A DNA stretch of 64,000 bases, from assembly GCF_017357225.1 (NCBI RefSeq), contig NZ_CP071604.1, positions 1,429,001 through 1,493,000 on the forward strand, in the 5' to 3' direction. Made by a program: the position numbers and the translations under genes. The stretch's first letter is position 1, and each line of letters opens with the position of its first letter. The notes beneath the pieces were generated by a model. That model saw only the letters and a program-made list of their open reading frames with translations, was not told the DNA's origin and did no database searches. This DNA is from Rhizobium binae. Lineage in GTDB: Bacteria; Pseudomonadota; Alphaproteobacteria; Rhizobiales; Rhizobiaceae. Below are positions 50,521 through 60,588 of this stretch, piece after piece.

Positions 50521-52596
50521 TCAGGAGGCGCTGCGTCCGCCAATCAGGTCGCGCTCGATATCGGTCGGCTGGCCGAGGCGAGCCTTGTAGACTTCGTAAT
50601 TCTCCATCACCCGCTGCACATAGTTGCGCGTCTCGGGGAAGGGGATGCGCTCGATCCAGTCGACGATCTCGTCGATCGGCCGGCCACGTGGGTCACCATA
50701 GCGGCCGATCCATTCCGGCACCCGCTTCGGCCCGGCATTATAGGCGATGAAGGTGAGGATATAGGAACCGCCGAAGGCCTCGATCTGCTCGCCGAGATAA
50801 TGCGCGCCGAGGGTCGCATTATAACCGGCATCGGCCGTCAGCTTGTCCTTCGAAAAGGTGATGTTGTGGCGCTTGGCCACCGCCTGGGCCGTGCCGGGCA
50901 GAAGCTGCAGCAGACCGCGCGCATTTGCTGCCGAAACGGCGGCCGGGTTGAAGGCGCTTTCCTGTCGGGCGATGGCATAGGCGAGCGCCTTGCCGGAGCC
51001 TGATATATTGGCATTCGCCGGGATCACCCCGACGGGAAAGGCAAGCGCTGCGACGTCGATGCCACGGCCGTAGGCGATCTTGCCGATCTGCAGCGACAGA
51101 TGGTGATTGCCCGATTGCTCGGCCCGTGCGGCGAGGATCGCCAGCTCACCCGGGCTCTGCAGCTGGTCGGCAAGCGCGAGATAGAGAATGTCGGCGCGCC
51201 ATCCGTGACCTGCCGCCTCGAGGCGGCTGATCGCCTGCACGGCTTCGCGAGCCTGAAAGTGCTGGCGGTCGGCCGTGCTCGGCGCCGGATAGGTGACATT
51301 GAGCGTCTTCCGTCCCAGCCTTTCTGCCGCGAGCTGACCGTAGAAGGTGCCGGGAAAATTGGCGGCCTTGCCGTAGAATTCGCCTGAATTGCCGGGGCCG
51401 CCGGCCTCGGCCGCCCGCCCGAGCCAATACCAGGCGCGGGAAACCGAGATCGGTCCGTTCGACGTCGCCAGAATCTTGCGAAAATGTCTTTCCGCCGTTG
51501 TTGGATCCTGCAGGCCGCGAAGCGCATACCATCCGGCATGGAACTCGGCCTCGACGATGTCAGTCGGGCTGGTTGCAGCGTAGTTTGCGACAATGCGGTA
51601 GGCCGGTTTGAATTGCCCCTGATCGACGAGGCCGCGGCTGACGATCCGCTGCTCGTTCCACCATTCGCCGGAATTGACGAGTTCGCCGGCTTCGCGCGGC
51701 ATTGTCTCAAGAAGTGCTGCCGCCTCGGCATATTTGTCCTGTTTGCGCAGATATTCGATGCGCGCGAACAGCAGGCCGGCATCGCTTCGCCATTTCGCGT
51801 CGACGCTATTGATCAGCGCGCCGGCATTGGCGGCTTTGGCGTCGACGGCGGCCCAGGCCTTGTAGAGCGATTGCGCCTCGCCCATGTCGCCGAACCGCTT
51901 GGCCTGCGCCACCCGGCCCCGATACATCAGGTAGTCCATCCGCGCCTTATGATCGGCCGGCGTCAGCAGGGCGGAAAATTCAATCAGTATCTTGTCTTCG
52001 GCCGGCTTGTCGAGCGCCTCCGTGCGCCAGAGCTTGCGGATATATTTGGCCGCCTGGGCCTGCTTGCCTGATGCGACCAGCGCCCGCCCGAGAATGACGG
52101 CGCCCTGCATCGTCTCGGGCGCGGTATCGCCGAAGGCGGCGAGCACGGCTGACGGGGCGGGGTTTTCATCGTAGAGCGCCCGTTCGGAATAGGCGCGCAG
52201 CCGAGAAAGGCCGGGCCACCCCTTGAGCTCCTGCGCTGCGCTGGCGATCTCATAGGAGGGAACGCCCTTCAATCCGGACACGGCGATCGCCCAGGTGAGG
52301 ATATGGCGGTCGAGCGCCCCCTCCCGCATGCTGTCGCGAATCGACAGAGCCAGTTGCGGATTCTTGGCGGTAAGCGCGTCGAGGCCGCTTTTCAGATCAC
52401 TGGCGACAGGCGCCACGGCAGGATTGCGCGGGATGGCGCCGGTGGTCAGCGCCTCCGGTATCGATGTCTCGGGAACGAATCCGATCGGCTTGATGTCAGC
52501 GGACGGAAGGTTTTCGCCCGCAAGCGGCGACGCAACGCTGCCCCACGCGGCGGCAACGAAGCCGAAGGCGGTCAGAATCAGGACAGCTTTCTTCAT
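50521..52596 (-). CDS. Soluble lytic transglycosylase (Slt70-like)
   Basis: The protein (691 aa) cuts peptidoglycan in the periplasm. It has a signal peptide (MKKAVLILTAFGFVAAAWGS), a long alpha-superhelical U/L domain, and a C-terminal SLT domain with the catalytic Glu in AIARQESAFNPAAVS, GLLQLLPGTAQAVAKRH, and AYNAGPKRVPEWIGRYGDP. Start at 52596; the frame runs 16 codons further. It is divergent from dapA. Confidence 0.94.
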   Translation of the reverse strand: MKKAVLILTAFGFVAAAWGSVASPLAGENLPSADIKPIGFVPETSIPEALTTGAIPRNPAVAPVASDLKSGLDALTAKNPQLALSIRDSMREGALDRHILTWAIAVSGLKGVPSYEIASAAQELKGWPGLSRLRAYSERALYDENPAPSAVLAAFGDTAPETMQGAVILGRALVASGKQAQAAKYIRKLWRTEALDKPAEDKILIEFSALLTPADHKARMDYLMYRGRVAQAKRFGDMGEAQSLYKAWAAVDAKAANAGALINSVDAKWRSDAGLLFARIEYLRKQDKYAEAAALLETMPREAGELVNSGEWWNEQRIVSRGLVDQGQFKPAYRIVANYAATSPTDIVEAEFHAGWYALRGLQDPTTAERHFRKILATSNGPISVSRAWYWLGRAAEAGGPGNSGEFYGKAANFPGTFYGQLAAERLGRKTLNVTYPAPSTADRQHFQAREAVQAISRLEAAGHGWRADILYLALADQLQSPGELAILAARAEQSGNHHLSLQIGKIAYGRGIDVAALAFPVGVIPANANISGSGKALAYAIARQESAFNPAAVSAANARGLLQLLPGTAQAVAKRHNITFSKDKLTADAGYNATLGAHYLGEQIEAFGGSYILTFIAYNAGPKRVPEWIGRYGDPRGRPIDEIVDWIERIPFPETRNYVQRVMENYEVYKARLGQPTDIERDLIGGRSAS

Positions 52597-52811
52597 CCGG
52601 GATCTCGCAACGAAAACACGCCCTACCCATTTGGCTGGAGGCATCTTAACGAAACCTTACCGTACCAGGTAAAATTCATTCACATCTGCTATCGGAATTT
52701 CCCCTAAACCGAACTCTCCGCGCTTGTCGCGATGATTTCGGCGCTCTATGGTGCGCAACTCTTATTCATGGAATGCGGCCGAAGCAAGGATTTGGTCGTG
52801 AGGAGCTTCGC

Positions 52812-53696
52812 ATGTTCAATGGGTCCATTCCCGCCCTCGTTACCCCCTTCACCGATGCCGGACTGATCGACGAAGACAGCTTCGCCGCCCATGTCGACTG
52901 GCAGATCAAGGAAGGCAGCGGCGGTCTCGTTCCGGTCGGAACGACGGGCGAATCGCCGACACTGTCGCATGCCGAACACAAGCGGGTCGTGGAACTCTGC
53001 ATCGAAGTGGCCGCAAAACGCGTTCCCGTCATGGCCGGCGCCGGATCGAACAACACGCGTGAGGCGATCGAGCTTGCACAGCATGCCGAAAAGGTTGGCG
53101 CCGACGCCGTGCTGGTCGTCACGCCCTATTATAACAAGCCGACGCAGAAAGGGCTGATCGCGCATTTTTCTGCGATCGCCGAGGCCGTCGCTCTGCCGAT
53201 CTATATCTATAACATTCCCGGTCGCTCGGTTGTCGACATGACGCCGGAAACGATGGGCGCGCTTGTCAAGGCGCACAGGAATATCGTCGGCGTCAAGGAC
53301 GCGACGGGCAAGATCGAGCGTGTCTCCGAGCAACGCATCACCTGTGGCAAGGACTTCAGGCAATTGTCCGGTGAGGACGGCACGGCGCTCGGCTTCAACG
53401 CCCATGGCGGTGTTGGCTGCATCTCGGTGACGGCCAATGTCGCCCCGCGCCTCTGCGCCGATTTTCAGGCGGCAACGCTGGCCGGCGAATACGCCCGCGC
53501 GCTGGAATATCAGGACCGGTTGATGCCGCTGCATAAGGCGATCTTCCTTGAACCCGGTCTCTGTGGCGCCAAATACGGCCTCTCCAAGCTCGGCCGAATG
53601 AGCCGCAACGTTCGCTCGCCGTTGCTGTCGACGCTGGAACCGGCAACCGAAGCAGCGATCGACGCCGCTATGCGTCATGCAGGGCTGCTCAACTGA
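52812..53696 (+). CDS. dapA: 4-hydroxy-tetrahydrodipicolinate synthase
   Basis: The enzyme (294 aa) condenses pyruvate and aspartate semialdehyde in lysine and diaminopimelate synthesis. It shows the TIM-barrel start [16 protein letters not shown], the [14 protein letters not shown] motif, the Tyr of [11 protein letters not shown] and the Schiff-base Lys in [16 protein letters not shown] lies 6 nt before the ATG at 52812. Length is normal. Next is smpB, 96 bp downstream. Confidence 0.97.
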   Translation: MFNGSIPALVTPFTDAGLIDEDSFAAHVDWQIKEGSGGLVPVGTTGESPTLSHAEHKRVVELCIEVAAKRVPVMAGAGSNNTREAIELAQHAEKVGADAVLVVTPYYNKPTQKGLIAHFSAIAEAVALPIYIYNIPGRSVVDMTPETMGALVKAHRNIVGVKDATGKIERVSEQRITCGKDFRQLSGEDGTALGFNAHGGVGCISVTANVAPRLCADFQAATLAGEYARALEYQDRLMPLHKAIFLEPGLCGAKYGLSKLGRMSRNVRSPLLSTLEPATEAAIDAAMRHAGLLN

Positions 53697-53701
53697 CGAG
53701 G

Positions 53702-53723
53702 CCGGCCGTCTTCACAAGGCCGG
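53702..53723 (+). terminator. Weak hairpin after dapA
   Basis: CCGGCC and GGCCGG with a 10-nt loop, just after the dapA stop. No T run follows, so it is a weak terminator or an attenuator before smpB. Confidence 0.35.
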
Positions 53724-53792
53724 ATCGTTCCCTTACATAAAGGGCAAGCAAGGAGGGCGCGGCTTTTCGCGCGCCTCGAAGGGAATATCGTC

Positions 53793-54272
53793 ATGGCCCC
53801 CAAAGGCAGTCAGCGCGTGGTGAACAAGGTCGTGGCCGAAAACCGCAAGGCCCGCTTCAACTACGAGATCATCGACACCTATGAGGCAGGTCTCGTGCTG
53901 AAGGGCACAGAGGTCAAGTCGTTGCGCGAGGGCAAGGCCAATATCGCCGAATCCTACGCCTCGGACGAAGACGGCGAGATCTGGCTGATCAATTCCTACC
54001 TGCCGGAATATCTGCAGGCGAACCGCTTCAATCACGAGCCGCGCCGGCGCCGCAAGCTCTTGCTGTCGGGCCGCGAAATCCATCGCTTGCGCTCAGCCGT
54101 CAACCGCGAAGGCATGACGCTGGTGCCGCTGAAGATCTATTTCAACGATCGGGGTCGGGCAAAGATGGAACTGGCGCTCGCCAAGGGCAAGAAGCTGCAC
54201 GACAAGCGCGAATCCGAGAAGGAGCGCGATTGGAACCGCCAGAAGAGCCGCCTATTGAAGGATAATGGCTGA
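53793..54272 (+). CDS. smpB: SsrA-binding protein (trans-translation)
   Basis: The protein (159 aa) binds tmRNA and brings it to stalled ribosomes. It has [39 protein letters not shown], and the basic C-terminal tail [20 protein letters not shown] that enters the mRNA channel. Length and pattern are standard. The tmRNA gene itself is not in the window. Confidence 0.97.
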   Translation: MAPKGSQRVVNKVVAENRKARFNYEIIDTYEAGLVLKGTEVKSLREGKANIAESYASDEDGEIWLINSYLPEYLQANRFNHEPRRRRKLLLSGREIHRLRSAVNREGMTLVPLKIYFNDRGRAKMELALAKGKKLHDKRESEKERDWNRQKSRLLKDNG

Positions 54273-54310
54273 GCCGCCATGCCGCAGCTGCGCAGTCCGC
54301 GGCGCTTTGA

Positions 54311-54892
54311 TCAGTCCTCGAAATCGCTGGCCGGGGCGACTTCGGCCGGACGCGGCGTCCGCTCCGATGGATCGCGACCGATCTCAGCCTTCAGCGACAA
54401 GAGGTCGATGAAATGATCGGCCTGGCGGCGTAGATCGTCGGCGATCATCGGCGGCTGGGTGGCCATCGTCGAGATCACCGAAACCTTGCGGCCCCTGCGC
54501 TGTAGCGCCTCGACCAGGTTGGTGAAGTCGCCGTCGCCGGAGAAGATAACGAGATGGTCGACGGTTTCGGATTGTTCCATCGCGTCAATCGCAAGCTCGA
54601 TGTCCATGTTGCCCTTGATTTTCCGCCGGCCCATGGAATCGGTGAATTCTTTGGCGGGTTTGGTGACGACTTTGTAGCCGTTGTAATCGAGCCAGTCGAT
54701 CAGGGGGCGGATCGATGAATATTCCTGATCTTCGATCAGAGCCGTATAATAATAGGCGCGCAGGAGGTAGCCGCGTTTCTGGAATGCTTTCAACAGCTTA
54801 CGGTAATCTATATCGAAACCGAGGCTCTTGGATGCAGCGTAGAGGTTGGCGCCGTCAATAAAGAGTGCAATTTTTTCGCGTGGGTCAAACAT
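54311..54892 (-). CDS. NYN-domain (LabA/DUF88) RNase-like protein
   Basis: The protein (193 aa) has a PIN-like NYN domain: ALFIDGANLYAASKSLGFDI (first acidic residue), KGNMDIELAIDAMEQS and LVIFSGDGDFTNLVEALQRR, giving the Asp cluster for metal binding. It probably cleaves or binds RNA in the cytoplasm. A C-terminal extension of about 25 residues is Pro/Glu-rich (TPRPAEVAPAS). Start at 54892; the frame runs 21 codons further. It is convergent with smpB and divergent from rpoZ. Confidence 0.9.
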   Translation of the reverse strand: MFDPREKIALFIDGANLYAASKSLGFDIDYRKLLKAFQKRGYLLRAYYYTALIEDQEYSSIRPLIDWLDYNGYKVVTKPAKEFTDSMGRRKIKGNMDIELAIDAMEQSETVDHLVIFSGDGDFTNLVEALQRRGRKVSVISTMATQPPMIADDLRRQADHFIDLLSLKAEIGRDPSERTPRPAEVAPASDFED

Positions 54893-55191
54893 CGCTTGCC
54901 AATTCCTAATGAGAGAAATTGAAATTCGCAGGGCATCAAATTTCAATAAATACAATGGCTTGTTGTGATTTTTGATTTGATCCTTACTTTAATAAGTGTT
55001 CATATAAGAGAGATTTAGGGCACGATTCGTCATATTCCAAGCAACCTTCGGTGGAATTGTGACATTCTCCATGGAAATTTAGCTCAGCCCCGGATAAAGA
55101 CGAGGGGAGCCGGAACGAAAAACTTGTATTTGCCCGGTTTTAATTGTATCGGGCGTGCTAATCCCGAAATGACGACCGTAAAGGACAGGCA

Positions 55192-55596
55192 ATGGCCCGT
55201 GTCACAGTTGAAGATTGCATTGACAAGGTAGAGAACCGCTTCGAGCTGGTTCTGCTCGCCAGCCACCGCGCCCGGCTGATTTCCCAGGGTGCCTCGATCA
55301 CCATCGATCGCGACAATGACAAGAATCCTGTTGTCGCCCTGCGCGAAATCGCCGACGAGACGCTTTCGCCCGACGATCTCAAGGAAGATCTGATCCATTC
55401 GCTGCAGAAGCACGTCGAAGTCGACGAGCCCGAGCCCGATCCGGCCAGCATGATCGCCGCCGGCGGCGCTGCCGCAGCCGACAGCGAGGAGCAGGACGAC
55501 CTGCCGGAGACGATTACCTTCGACCAGATGTCGGAGGAAGAGCTGCTTGCCGGCATCGAGGGCCTGGTCCCGCCGGAAAAAAGCGACGATTATTAA
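55192..55596 (+). CDS. rpoZ: RNA polymerase omega subunit
   Basis: The protein (134 aa) is the omega subunit of RNA polymerase. It starts [20 protein letters not shown] and continues [20 protein letters not shown] and [20 protein letters not shown], all conserved. The acidic C-terminus is typical of alphaproteobacteria. It is followed 142 bp later by the rel gene, a common gene pair. Confidence 0.97.
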   Translation: MARVTVEDCIDKVENRFELVLLASHRARLISQGASITIDRDNDKNPVVALREIADETLSPDDLKEDLIHSLQKHVEVDEPEPDPASMIAAGGAAAADSEEQDDLPETITFDQMSEEELLAGIEGLVPPEKSDDY

Positions 55597-55738
55597 GCGC
55601 GACGGCCGGATCCGACCCGGAAAAGAGCGACGATTACCAATCGTCAATCTTGCGCCTTTATTGCTTAGGCATATTATTGCCCATGTGTGCGCCAATCGTT
55701 GATTGGCGCGCTTTTATTTTTGTCGGAGTGGCTTTGGA

Positions 55739-57973
55739 ATGATGCGGCAGTACGAGCTCGTGGAGCGGGTTCAGCAATACAAGCCCGATGCCAATGAAGC
55801 ACTGCTGAACAAGGCCTATGTCTACGCCATGCAGAAGCACGGCCAGCAAAAGCGCGCGAGCGGCGATCCCTATATTTCCCATCCGCTAGAGGTCGCCGCC
55901 ATCCTCACCGACATGCATCTCGATGAATCGACGATCGCGGTGGCGCTTCTGCACGACACGATCGAGGATACGACGGCGACGCGCGCCGAGATCGACGAAC
56001 TCTTCGGCGAGGATATCGGCCGCCTTGTCGAGGGCCTGACGAAGATCAAGAAGCTCGATCTCGTCACCAAGAAGGCCAAGCAGGCGGAGAACCTGCGCAA
56101 GCTGCTACTCGCCATATCCGACGATGTGCGCGTGCTGCTCGTCAAGCTCGCTGACCGCCTGCACAATATGCGTACCCTCGATCACATGTCGGCCGACAAG
56201 CGGGCCCGCATCTCCGAGGAGACGATGGAAATCTATGCGCCGCTCGCCGGTCGCATGGGTATGCAGGACATGCGCGAGGAACTGGAGGAGCTTTCCTTCC
56301 GCCATATGAACCCGGAGGCCTACGAAACCGTCACGAGAAGGCTGGAAGAGCTCTCCAAGCGCAACGAGGGCATCGTCAAGAAGATCGAGGCCGAACTGCG
56401 CGACCTGCTGGTCGCCAGCGGCCTGACCAGCGCCTATGTCAAGGGCCGGCAGAAGAAGCCCTATTCGGTCTTTCGCAAGATGCAGTCGAAGTCACTGTCC
56501 TTCGAGCAGCTTTCTGACGTCTACGGCTTCCGTCTGATCGTGGAGGATATTCCCTCCTGTTATCGTGCGCTCGGTATCGTCCATACGCGCTGGCGCGTCG
56601 TGCCCGGCCGCTTCAAGGATTATATCTCGACGCCGAAGCAAAACGATTACCGCTCGCTGCACACCACCATCGTCGGTCCTTCGAGCCAGCGCATCGAGCT
56701 GCAGATCCGCACCAAGCGCATGCACGAAATCGCCGAATTCGGCATCGCCGCCCATACGCTCTACAAGGACGGCGCCAGCAATGCCGATGGCGACATCCTT
56801 TCGCGCGAATCCAATGCCTATTCCTGGCTGCGCCATACGATCGAGGCGCTCGCCGAGGGCGACAGCCCGGAAGAATTCCTCGAACACACCAAGCTCGAGC
56901 TCTTCCAGGATCAGGTCTTCTGCTTCACGCCGAAGGGCAAGCTCATTGCGCTGCCGCGCGGCGCCACGCCGATCGACTTTGCCTATGCAGTGCACACCAA
57001 TATCGGCGACACCACGGTCGGTGCCAAGATCAACGGCCGCATTATGCCGCTGGTGACGCGGCTCGCAAATGGCGACGAAGTCGAGATCATCCGCTCCGGC
57101 GTGCAGGTTCCGCCGGCCGCCTGGGAAGAAATCGTCGTCACCGGCAAGGCGCGCGCCGCCATCCGCCGCGCCACCCGCATGGCGATCCGCAAGCAATATG
57201 CCGGCCTCGGTCACCGCATTCTCGAGCGCACCTTCAACAGAGCCGGCAAGATCTTCTCACGCGAGGCGATGAAGCCGGCGCTGCACCGTCTCGGCCAGAA
57301 GGATGTCGAGGATGCAATCGCCGCCGTCGGCCGGGGCGAGATGTCCTCGCTCGATGTGCTGCGCGCCGTCTATCCCGACCATCAGGATGAGCGCGTCACC
57401 GTCAAGCCCTCCGGCGACGACGGCTGGTTCAACGTCCGCAGCGCTGCCGGCATGATCTTCAAGATCCCCGGCAAGACCAAGGCAGGAGCCGAGTCGGGCC
57501 ATTCCGAAGTCGATGCCGATGTTGATATCGGCCCGATCCGGGGTCTGTCCGGCAATGTCGACGTCAAGTTCGCCTCCACCGGCGCCGTGCCCGGCGACCG
57601 CATCGTCGGCATCATGGATCAGAGCAAGGGTATCACCATCTATCCGATCCAATCGCCGAGCCTGCAGCGTTTCGATGATCAGCCCGACCGTTGGATCGAC
57701 GTCCGCTGGGACCTCGACGAAGCCAACAAGTCGCGTTTCATGGCGCGCATCATGGTGAATGGATTGAACGAGCCCGGCACGCTTGCCAAGGTCGCCCAGA
57801 CGGTCGCAAGTCTTGACGTCAATATTCGCCTGCTGAACACCGTACGGGTGGCGGCCGATTTCACGGAGATGATGCTCGAGGTCGAGGTCTGGGACCTGCG
57901 TCAGCTCAACCAGCTGCTCGCCCAGCTGAAGGAACTCGACTGCATCGCCACGGTCCGGCGGCTCTACGAGTAG
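55739..57973 (+). CDS. rsh: Bifunctional (p)ppGpp synthetase/hydrolase, RelA/SpoT (Rsh)
   Basis: The protein (744 aa) makes and degrades the stringent-response signal (p)ppGpp. The HD hydrolase domain has ASGDPYISHPLEVA and ALLHDTIEDTTA, so hydrolase residues are intact. The synthetase domain shows KGRQKKPYSVFRKMQ, YGFRLIVEDIPSCYRALG and KDYISTPKQNDYRSLHTTI. TGS domain: FTPKGKLIALPRGATPIDF. A C-terminal ACT domain starts near ARIMVNGLNEPGTLAKVAQ. I start at MMRQYELVERVQQY (55739); the frame is open 12 codons upstream. Rhizobia usually have this single long RSH protein. Confidence 0.96.
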   Translation: MMRQYELVERVQQYKPDANEALLNKAYVYAMQKHGQQKRASGDPYISHPLEVAAILTDMHLDESTIAVALLHDTIEDTTATRAEIDELFGEDIGRLVEGLTKIKKLDLVTKKAKQAENLRKLLLAISDDVRVLLVKLADRLHNMRTLDHMSADKRARISEETMEIYAPLAGRMGMQDMREELEELSFRHMNPEAYETVTRRLEELSKRNEGIVKKIEAELRDLLVASGLTSAYVKGRQKKPYSVFRKMQSKSLSFEQLSDVYGFRLIVEDIPSCYRALGIVHTRWRVVPGRFKDYISTPKQNDYRSLHTTIVGPSSQRIELQIRTKRMHEIAEFGIAAHTLYKDGASNADGDILSRESNAYSWLRHTIEALAEGDSPEEFLEHTKLELFQDQVFCFTPKGKLIALPRGATPIDFAYAVHTNIGDTTVGAKINGRIMPLVTRLANGDEVEIIRSGVQVPPAAWEEIVVTGKARAAIRRATRMAIRKQYAGLGHRILERTFNRAGKIFSREAMKPALHRLGQKDVEDAIAAVGRGEMSSLDVLRAVYPDHQDERVTVKPSGDDGWFNVRSAAGMIFKIPGKTKAGAESGHSEVDADVDIGPIRGLSGNVDVKFASTGAVPGDRIVGIMDQSKGITIYPIQSPSLQRFDDQPDRWIDVRWDLDEANKSRFMARIMVNGLNEPGTLAKVAQTVASLDVNIRLLNTVRVAADFTEMMLEVEVWDLRQLNQLLAQLKELDCIATVRRLYE

Positions 57974-58168
57974 GCTTTTGTTAAGCCTATCTCGGCCTGA
58001 TTCTAGAGTTTGCACATTTTATGATCGTCCAAAGATCGATTCCGCGCATCGAATCGGCAATGCATGCGCTCAATGCATAGCTGTCTCCTTGTTGCGGCGG
58101 TGGTAATTAACCCTTGCCGGGCCTATCTTCTGCTTGTCGAAAACGTAAACAGAAGATGAGACAAGGAA

Positions 58169-58318
58169 ATGTTTGATCCTATCAGGAAAATCGCTCGCGC
58201 TCTTCGCGCTCCGACCACCCAGGAACGTGAAATGGCCTATTTGAACGGCTCGTTCGATCGTATCGATCTCGAGTTTCGTCAGCGCCAAGTCGATCGCGGT
58301 CTGTTCCGCAGCCGCTAA
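58169..58318 (+). CDS. DUF3563-family small protein
   Basis: The protein (49 aa) reads MFDPIRKIARALRAPTTQER, EMAYLNGSFDRIDLEFRQRQ and a short tail VDRGLFRSR. This is the compact DUF3563 pattern (IRK, APTxQEREMAYLN, DLExRQRQVDRGLF) found in many rhizobia and bradyrhizobia. AAGGA lies just upstream of the ATG. The function is unknown. A good terminator follows at 58378. Confidence 0.85.
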   Translation: MFDPIRKIARALRAPTTQEREMAYLNGSFDRIDLEFRQRQVDRGLFRSR

Positions 58319-58377
58319 TAGCGCATTTATACTTGGACGAGTGGGGGACGTTGCGTTGCGAACGCCCCTCGGCATGA

Positions 58378-58414
58378 AGCCGCTGCTCTGCAGAGAAATT
58401 GAGCGGCTGTTTTT
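58378..58414 (+). terminator. Terminator after DUF3563 gene
   Basis: AGCCGCT (58378-58384) and AGCGGCT (58402-58408) form a 7-bp stem with a 17-nt loop, followed by GTTTTT. Confidence 0.7.
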
Positions 58415-58472
58415 CGGGTGGTATCATTTGCCGCTCTTGTCACGGTGCTGTGCGCTGCACTAAATAGCCGCC

Positions 58473-59063
58473 ATGTTGTTTCGCCGTCGCAAACCTGCGG
58501 GCTTCAAGGAAAAGATGCGGGAGCTACTGTGGCCCCGAAAAGGTTTCCTTCGCCCGATCCGTTACCTGACGATGCGCATTCTGCGCCTGAGCGCTTCGCC
58601 GCATGCGGTTGCCGCCGGCGTCGCCGCAGGCGTTTTCGTCTCGTGGACGCCGTTCATCGGTGTGCATTTCGTCATGGCTTTCGTCATCAGCTATTTCCTC
58701 TCCGGCAATATGGTGGCCGCCGCCCTCGGCTGCGCTGCCTTCGGCAATCCGCTGACCTATCCCTTCATCTGGGGCATTACCTGGGAGATCGGCCATCTGC
58801 TGTTGAGCCGCGAGGATCATCTGGCGGGTCAGGCGGTGGATCTCGCCACCCTCTTTCACAAGCTGAACTTCTCCGAATTATGGAGGCCGGTGCTGGAGCC
58901 GATGCTGATCGGCGCCATTCCGCCGGCCGCCGTGACCTCCGTTGCGCTCTATGCGTTGACGTTCTACACCGTCAAGGGGTTTCAGACGCGCCGCCGCACG
59001 CGCCTGATGGAGCGGGCACGCCTACGTCTGGCAAGGCCGGCCAGCGACATGCCGAGCGTATGA
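58473..59063 (+). CDS. DUF2062-family membrane protein
   Basis: The protein (196 aa) has three to four helices. The conserved DUF2062 block reads HAVAAGVAAGVFVSWTPFIG and then FVMAFVISYFLSGNMVAAAL and FGNPLTYPFIWGITWEIGHL. Its function is unknown. It sits between rel and acpS in a gene order typical of Rhizobiales; a role in envelope or lipid handling is often suggested but unproven. Confidence 0.92.
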   Translation: MLFRRRKPAGFKEKMRELLWPRKGFLRPIRYLTMRILRLSASPHAVAAGVAAGVFVSWTPFIGVHFVMAFVISYFLSGNMVAAALGCAAFGNPLTYPFIWGITWEIGHLLLSREDHLAGQAVDLATLFHKLNFSELWRPVLEPMLIGAIPPAAVTSVALYALTFYTVKGFQTRRRTRLMERARLRLARPASDMPSV

Positions 59064-59101
59064 AACCCGTGCAGAATGCTTAAGCGACGGAAGGGTCCGG
59101 C

Positions 59102-59512
59102 ATGATCATCGGCATTGGCAGCGATCTGATCGACATACGCCGTGTCGAAAAATCAATCGAGCGCTTCGGTGAGCGCTTCACCCATCGCTGTTTCACCGAG
59201 ATCGAGCGCGCCCGTTCCGACCGCCGGGCAAATCGTGCCGAATCCTACGCCAAGCGTTTCGCCGCCAAGGAAGCCTGTTCCAAGGCGCTCGGCACGGGCC
59301 TAGCCCAGGGTGTCTTCTGGAAGGACATGGGCGTCGTCAACCTGCCGAGCGGCAAGCCGACCATGGTTCTGTCAGGTGGTGCCGCCGTGATCCTCGAATC
59401 GATGCTGCCCGCCGGCCACAGGGCCGCCATTCATTTGACAATAACCGATGATTATCCCTTGGCGCAGGCCTTCGTTATCATCGAGGCGTTGCCCGAGAGC
59501 CTCGGATCGTGA
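59102..59512 (+). CDS. acpS: Holo-acyl-carrier-protein synthase
   Basis: The enzyme (136 aa) attaches phosphopantetheine from CoA to acyl carrier protein. It has [20 protein letters not shown] with the metal-binding Asp, and [20 protein letters not shown] (the WxxKEA-like signature with Glu and Lys). Length is standard. Confidence 0.96.
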   Translation: MIIGIGSDLIDIRRVEKSIERFGERFTHRCFTEIERARSDRRANRAESYAKRFAAKEACSKALGTGLAQGVFWKDMGVVNLPSGKPTMVLSGGAAVILESMLPAGHRAAIHLTITDDYPLAQAFVIIEALPESLGS

Positions 59513-59642
59513 CCTCGGGGAGCGTTGATCGCGACCTCTCGTCGCTTTTGACGTCGTCGCCATTGCCGCAACCGGCCGAAGCCGCTAGAACAGGGTGATC
59601 TGAAGCCGGTCGGCCTGAATCCTTTTCTGGATGGAAGAATTG

Positions 59643-59689
59643 GAGCATGATGTCGTCCAAAGCTGCTGACACTTTTCGGCATCATGCCC
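59643..59689. repeat. REP-like palindrome (GCATGATGTCGTCC type), second copy
   Basis: GAGCATGATGTCGTCCAAAG and, inverted, CTTTTCGGCATCATGCCC. Same family as 29759-29806. Confidence 0.75.
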
Positions 59690-59744
59690 TACAGCGCCGC
59701 GCGTCTCTTCAGGTGCGCAGAGGACGCCGTAGCACTTAGAATTG

Positions 59745-59788
59745 CTGCATAATTCCCTAAATCGATGTCGATCTAGGGAATTATGCAG
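59745..59788. repeat. Long palindrome CTGCATAATTCCCTA
   Basis: CTGCATAATTCCCTA (59745-59759) and TAGGGAATTATGCAG (59774-59788) are perfect 15-bp arms. Four of the five inner pairs also match, leaving an ATGT loop. The resulting 44-nt hairpin is very stable. A repeat of this type is common in Rhizobium intergenic DNA as I recall. Confidence 0.8.
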
Positions 59789-59844
59789 TAAGAGAACGAC
59801 AGAAAGAATTGCGCCTCTACGGCGTCTTGAAGGAATAAGACTGC

Positions 59845-60588
59845 GTGTCCGAAAAAGTCCAAACCAAGCCGAACGCCCTCTGGGAAAATATCAAGGTCAT
59901 CATTCAGGCGCTGATTTTGGCGATGGTGATCCGAACCGTGCTGTTCCAGCCCTTTACCATCCCGTCCGGCTCGATGATGCCGACGCTGCTCGTCGGCGAC
60001 TACATCTTCGTCAATAAGTTCGCTTACGGCTATTCGAAATATTCGCTGCCCTTCTCGCCCGACCTCTTCAGCGGTCGCCTGTTCGGTTCCGATCCGAAGC
60101 GTGGCGACATCGTCGTTTTCCGCTTCCCGCCCAATCCCGAAGTCGATTACATCAAGCGCTGCATCGGTCTGCCCGGCGACCACATCCAGGTCACCGACGG
60201 CGTGCTCTACGTCAACGGCAAGCCGGTTCCGAAGGTTGCCGACGGCAGCTTCACCTCGGATTACAAGCTCGATCCGGGTGAGGACGTGCCCGTGTTCCGC
60301 GAGACGCTGGACAATGGCAAGACCTACGACACGCTCGATCAGTCTCCGGTCTCGCGCGGCGACAACACCCGTGAATTCATCGTGCCGGAAGGCCATTATT
60401 TCATGATGGGCGACAACCGCGACAATTCGCTCGACAGCCGCTTCGATGTCGGCTTCGTGCCGGCTGAAAATCTCGTCGGCCGCGCCAGCGTCATCTTCTT
60501 CTCGCTCGGTAACGACACGTCGTTCCGCGAAATCTGGAAGTGGCCGACCAATATGCGCTGGGACCGTCTCTTCAAGGTTGTTGAATGA
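59845..60588 (+). CDS. lepB: Signal peptidase I
   Basis: The enzyme (247 aa) cuts signal peptides at the outer face of the inner membrane. It has one N-terminal helix (IIQALILAMVIRTVLFQPFT), the catalytic Ser in IPSGSMMPTLLVGDYIFVNK, the Lys in YIKRCIGLPGDHIQ, and MGDNRDNSLDSRFDVGFVPA. The start is GTG at 59845 with AAGGA 9 nt upstream. It overlaps rnc by 4 bp (ATGA). Confidence 0.96.
   Translation: MSEKVQTKPNALWENIKVIIQALILAMVIRTVLFQPFTIPSGSMMPTLLVGDYIFVNKFAYGYSKYSLPFSPDLFSGRLFGSDPKRGDIVVFRFPPNPEVDYIKRCIGLPGDHIQVTDGVLYVNGKPVPKVADGSFTSDYKLDPGEDVPVFRETLDNGKTYDTLDQSPVSRGDNTREFIVPEGHYFMMGDNRDNSLDSRFDVGFVPAENLVGRASVIFFSLGNDTSFREIWKWPTNMRWDRLFKVVE

Larger units (their letters stand above)
59513..59844. 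other. Intergenic region with two palindromic repeats
   Basis: This 332-bp gap between acpS and lepB holds the REP-like palindrome (59643-59689) and the long palindrome (59745-59788). No gene is seen. It probably separates the acpS transcript from lepB-rnc-era. Confidence 0.6.
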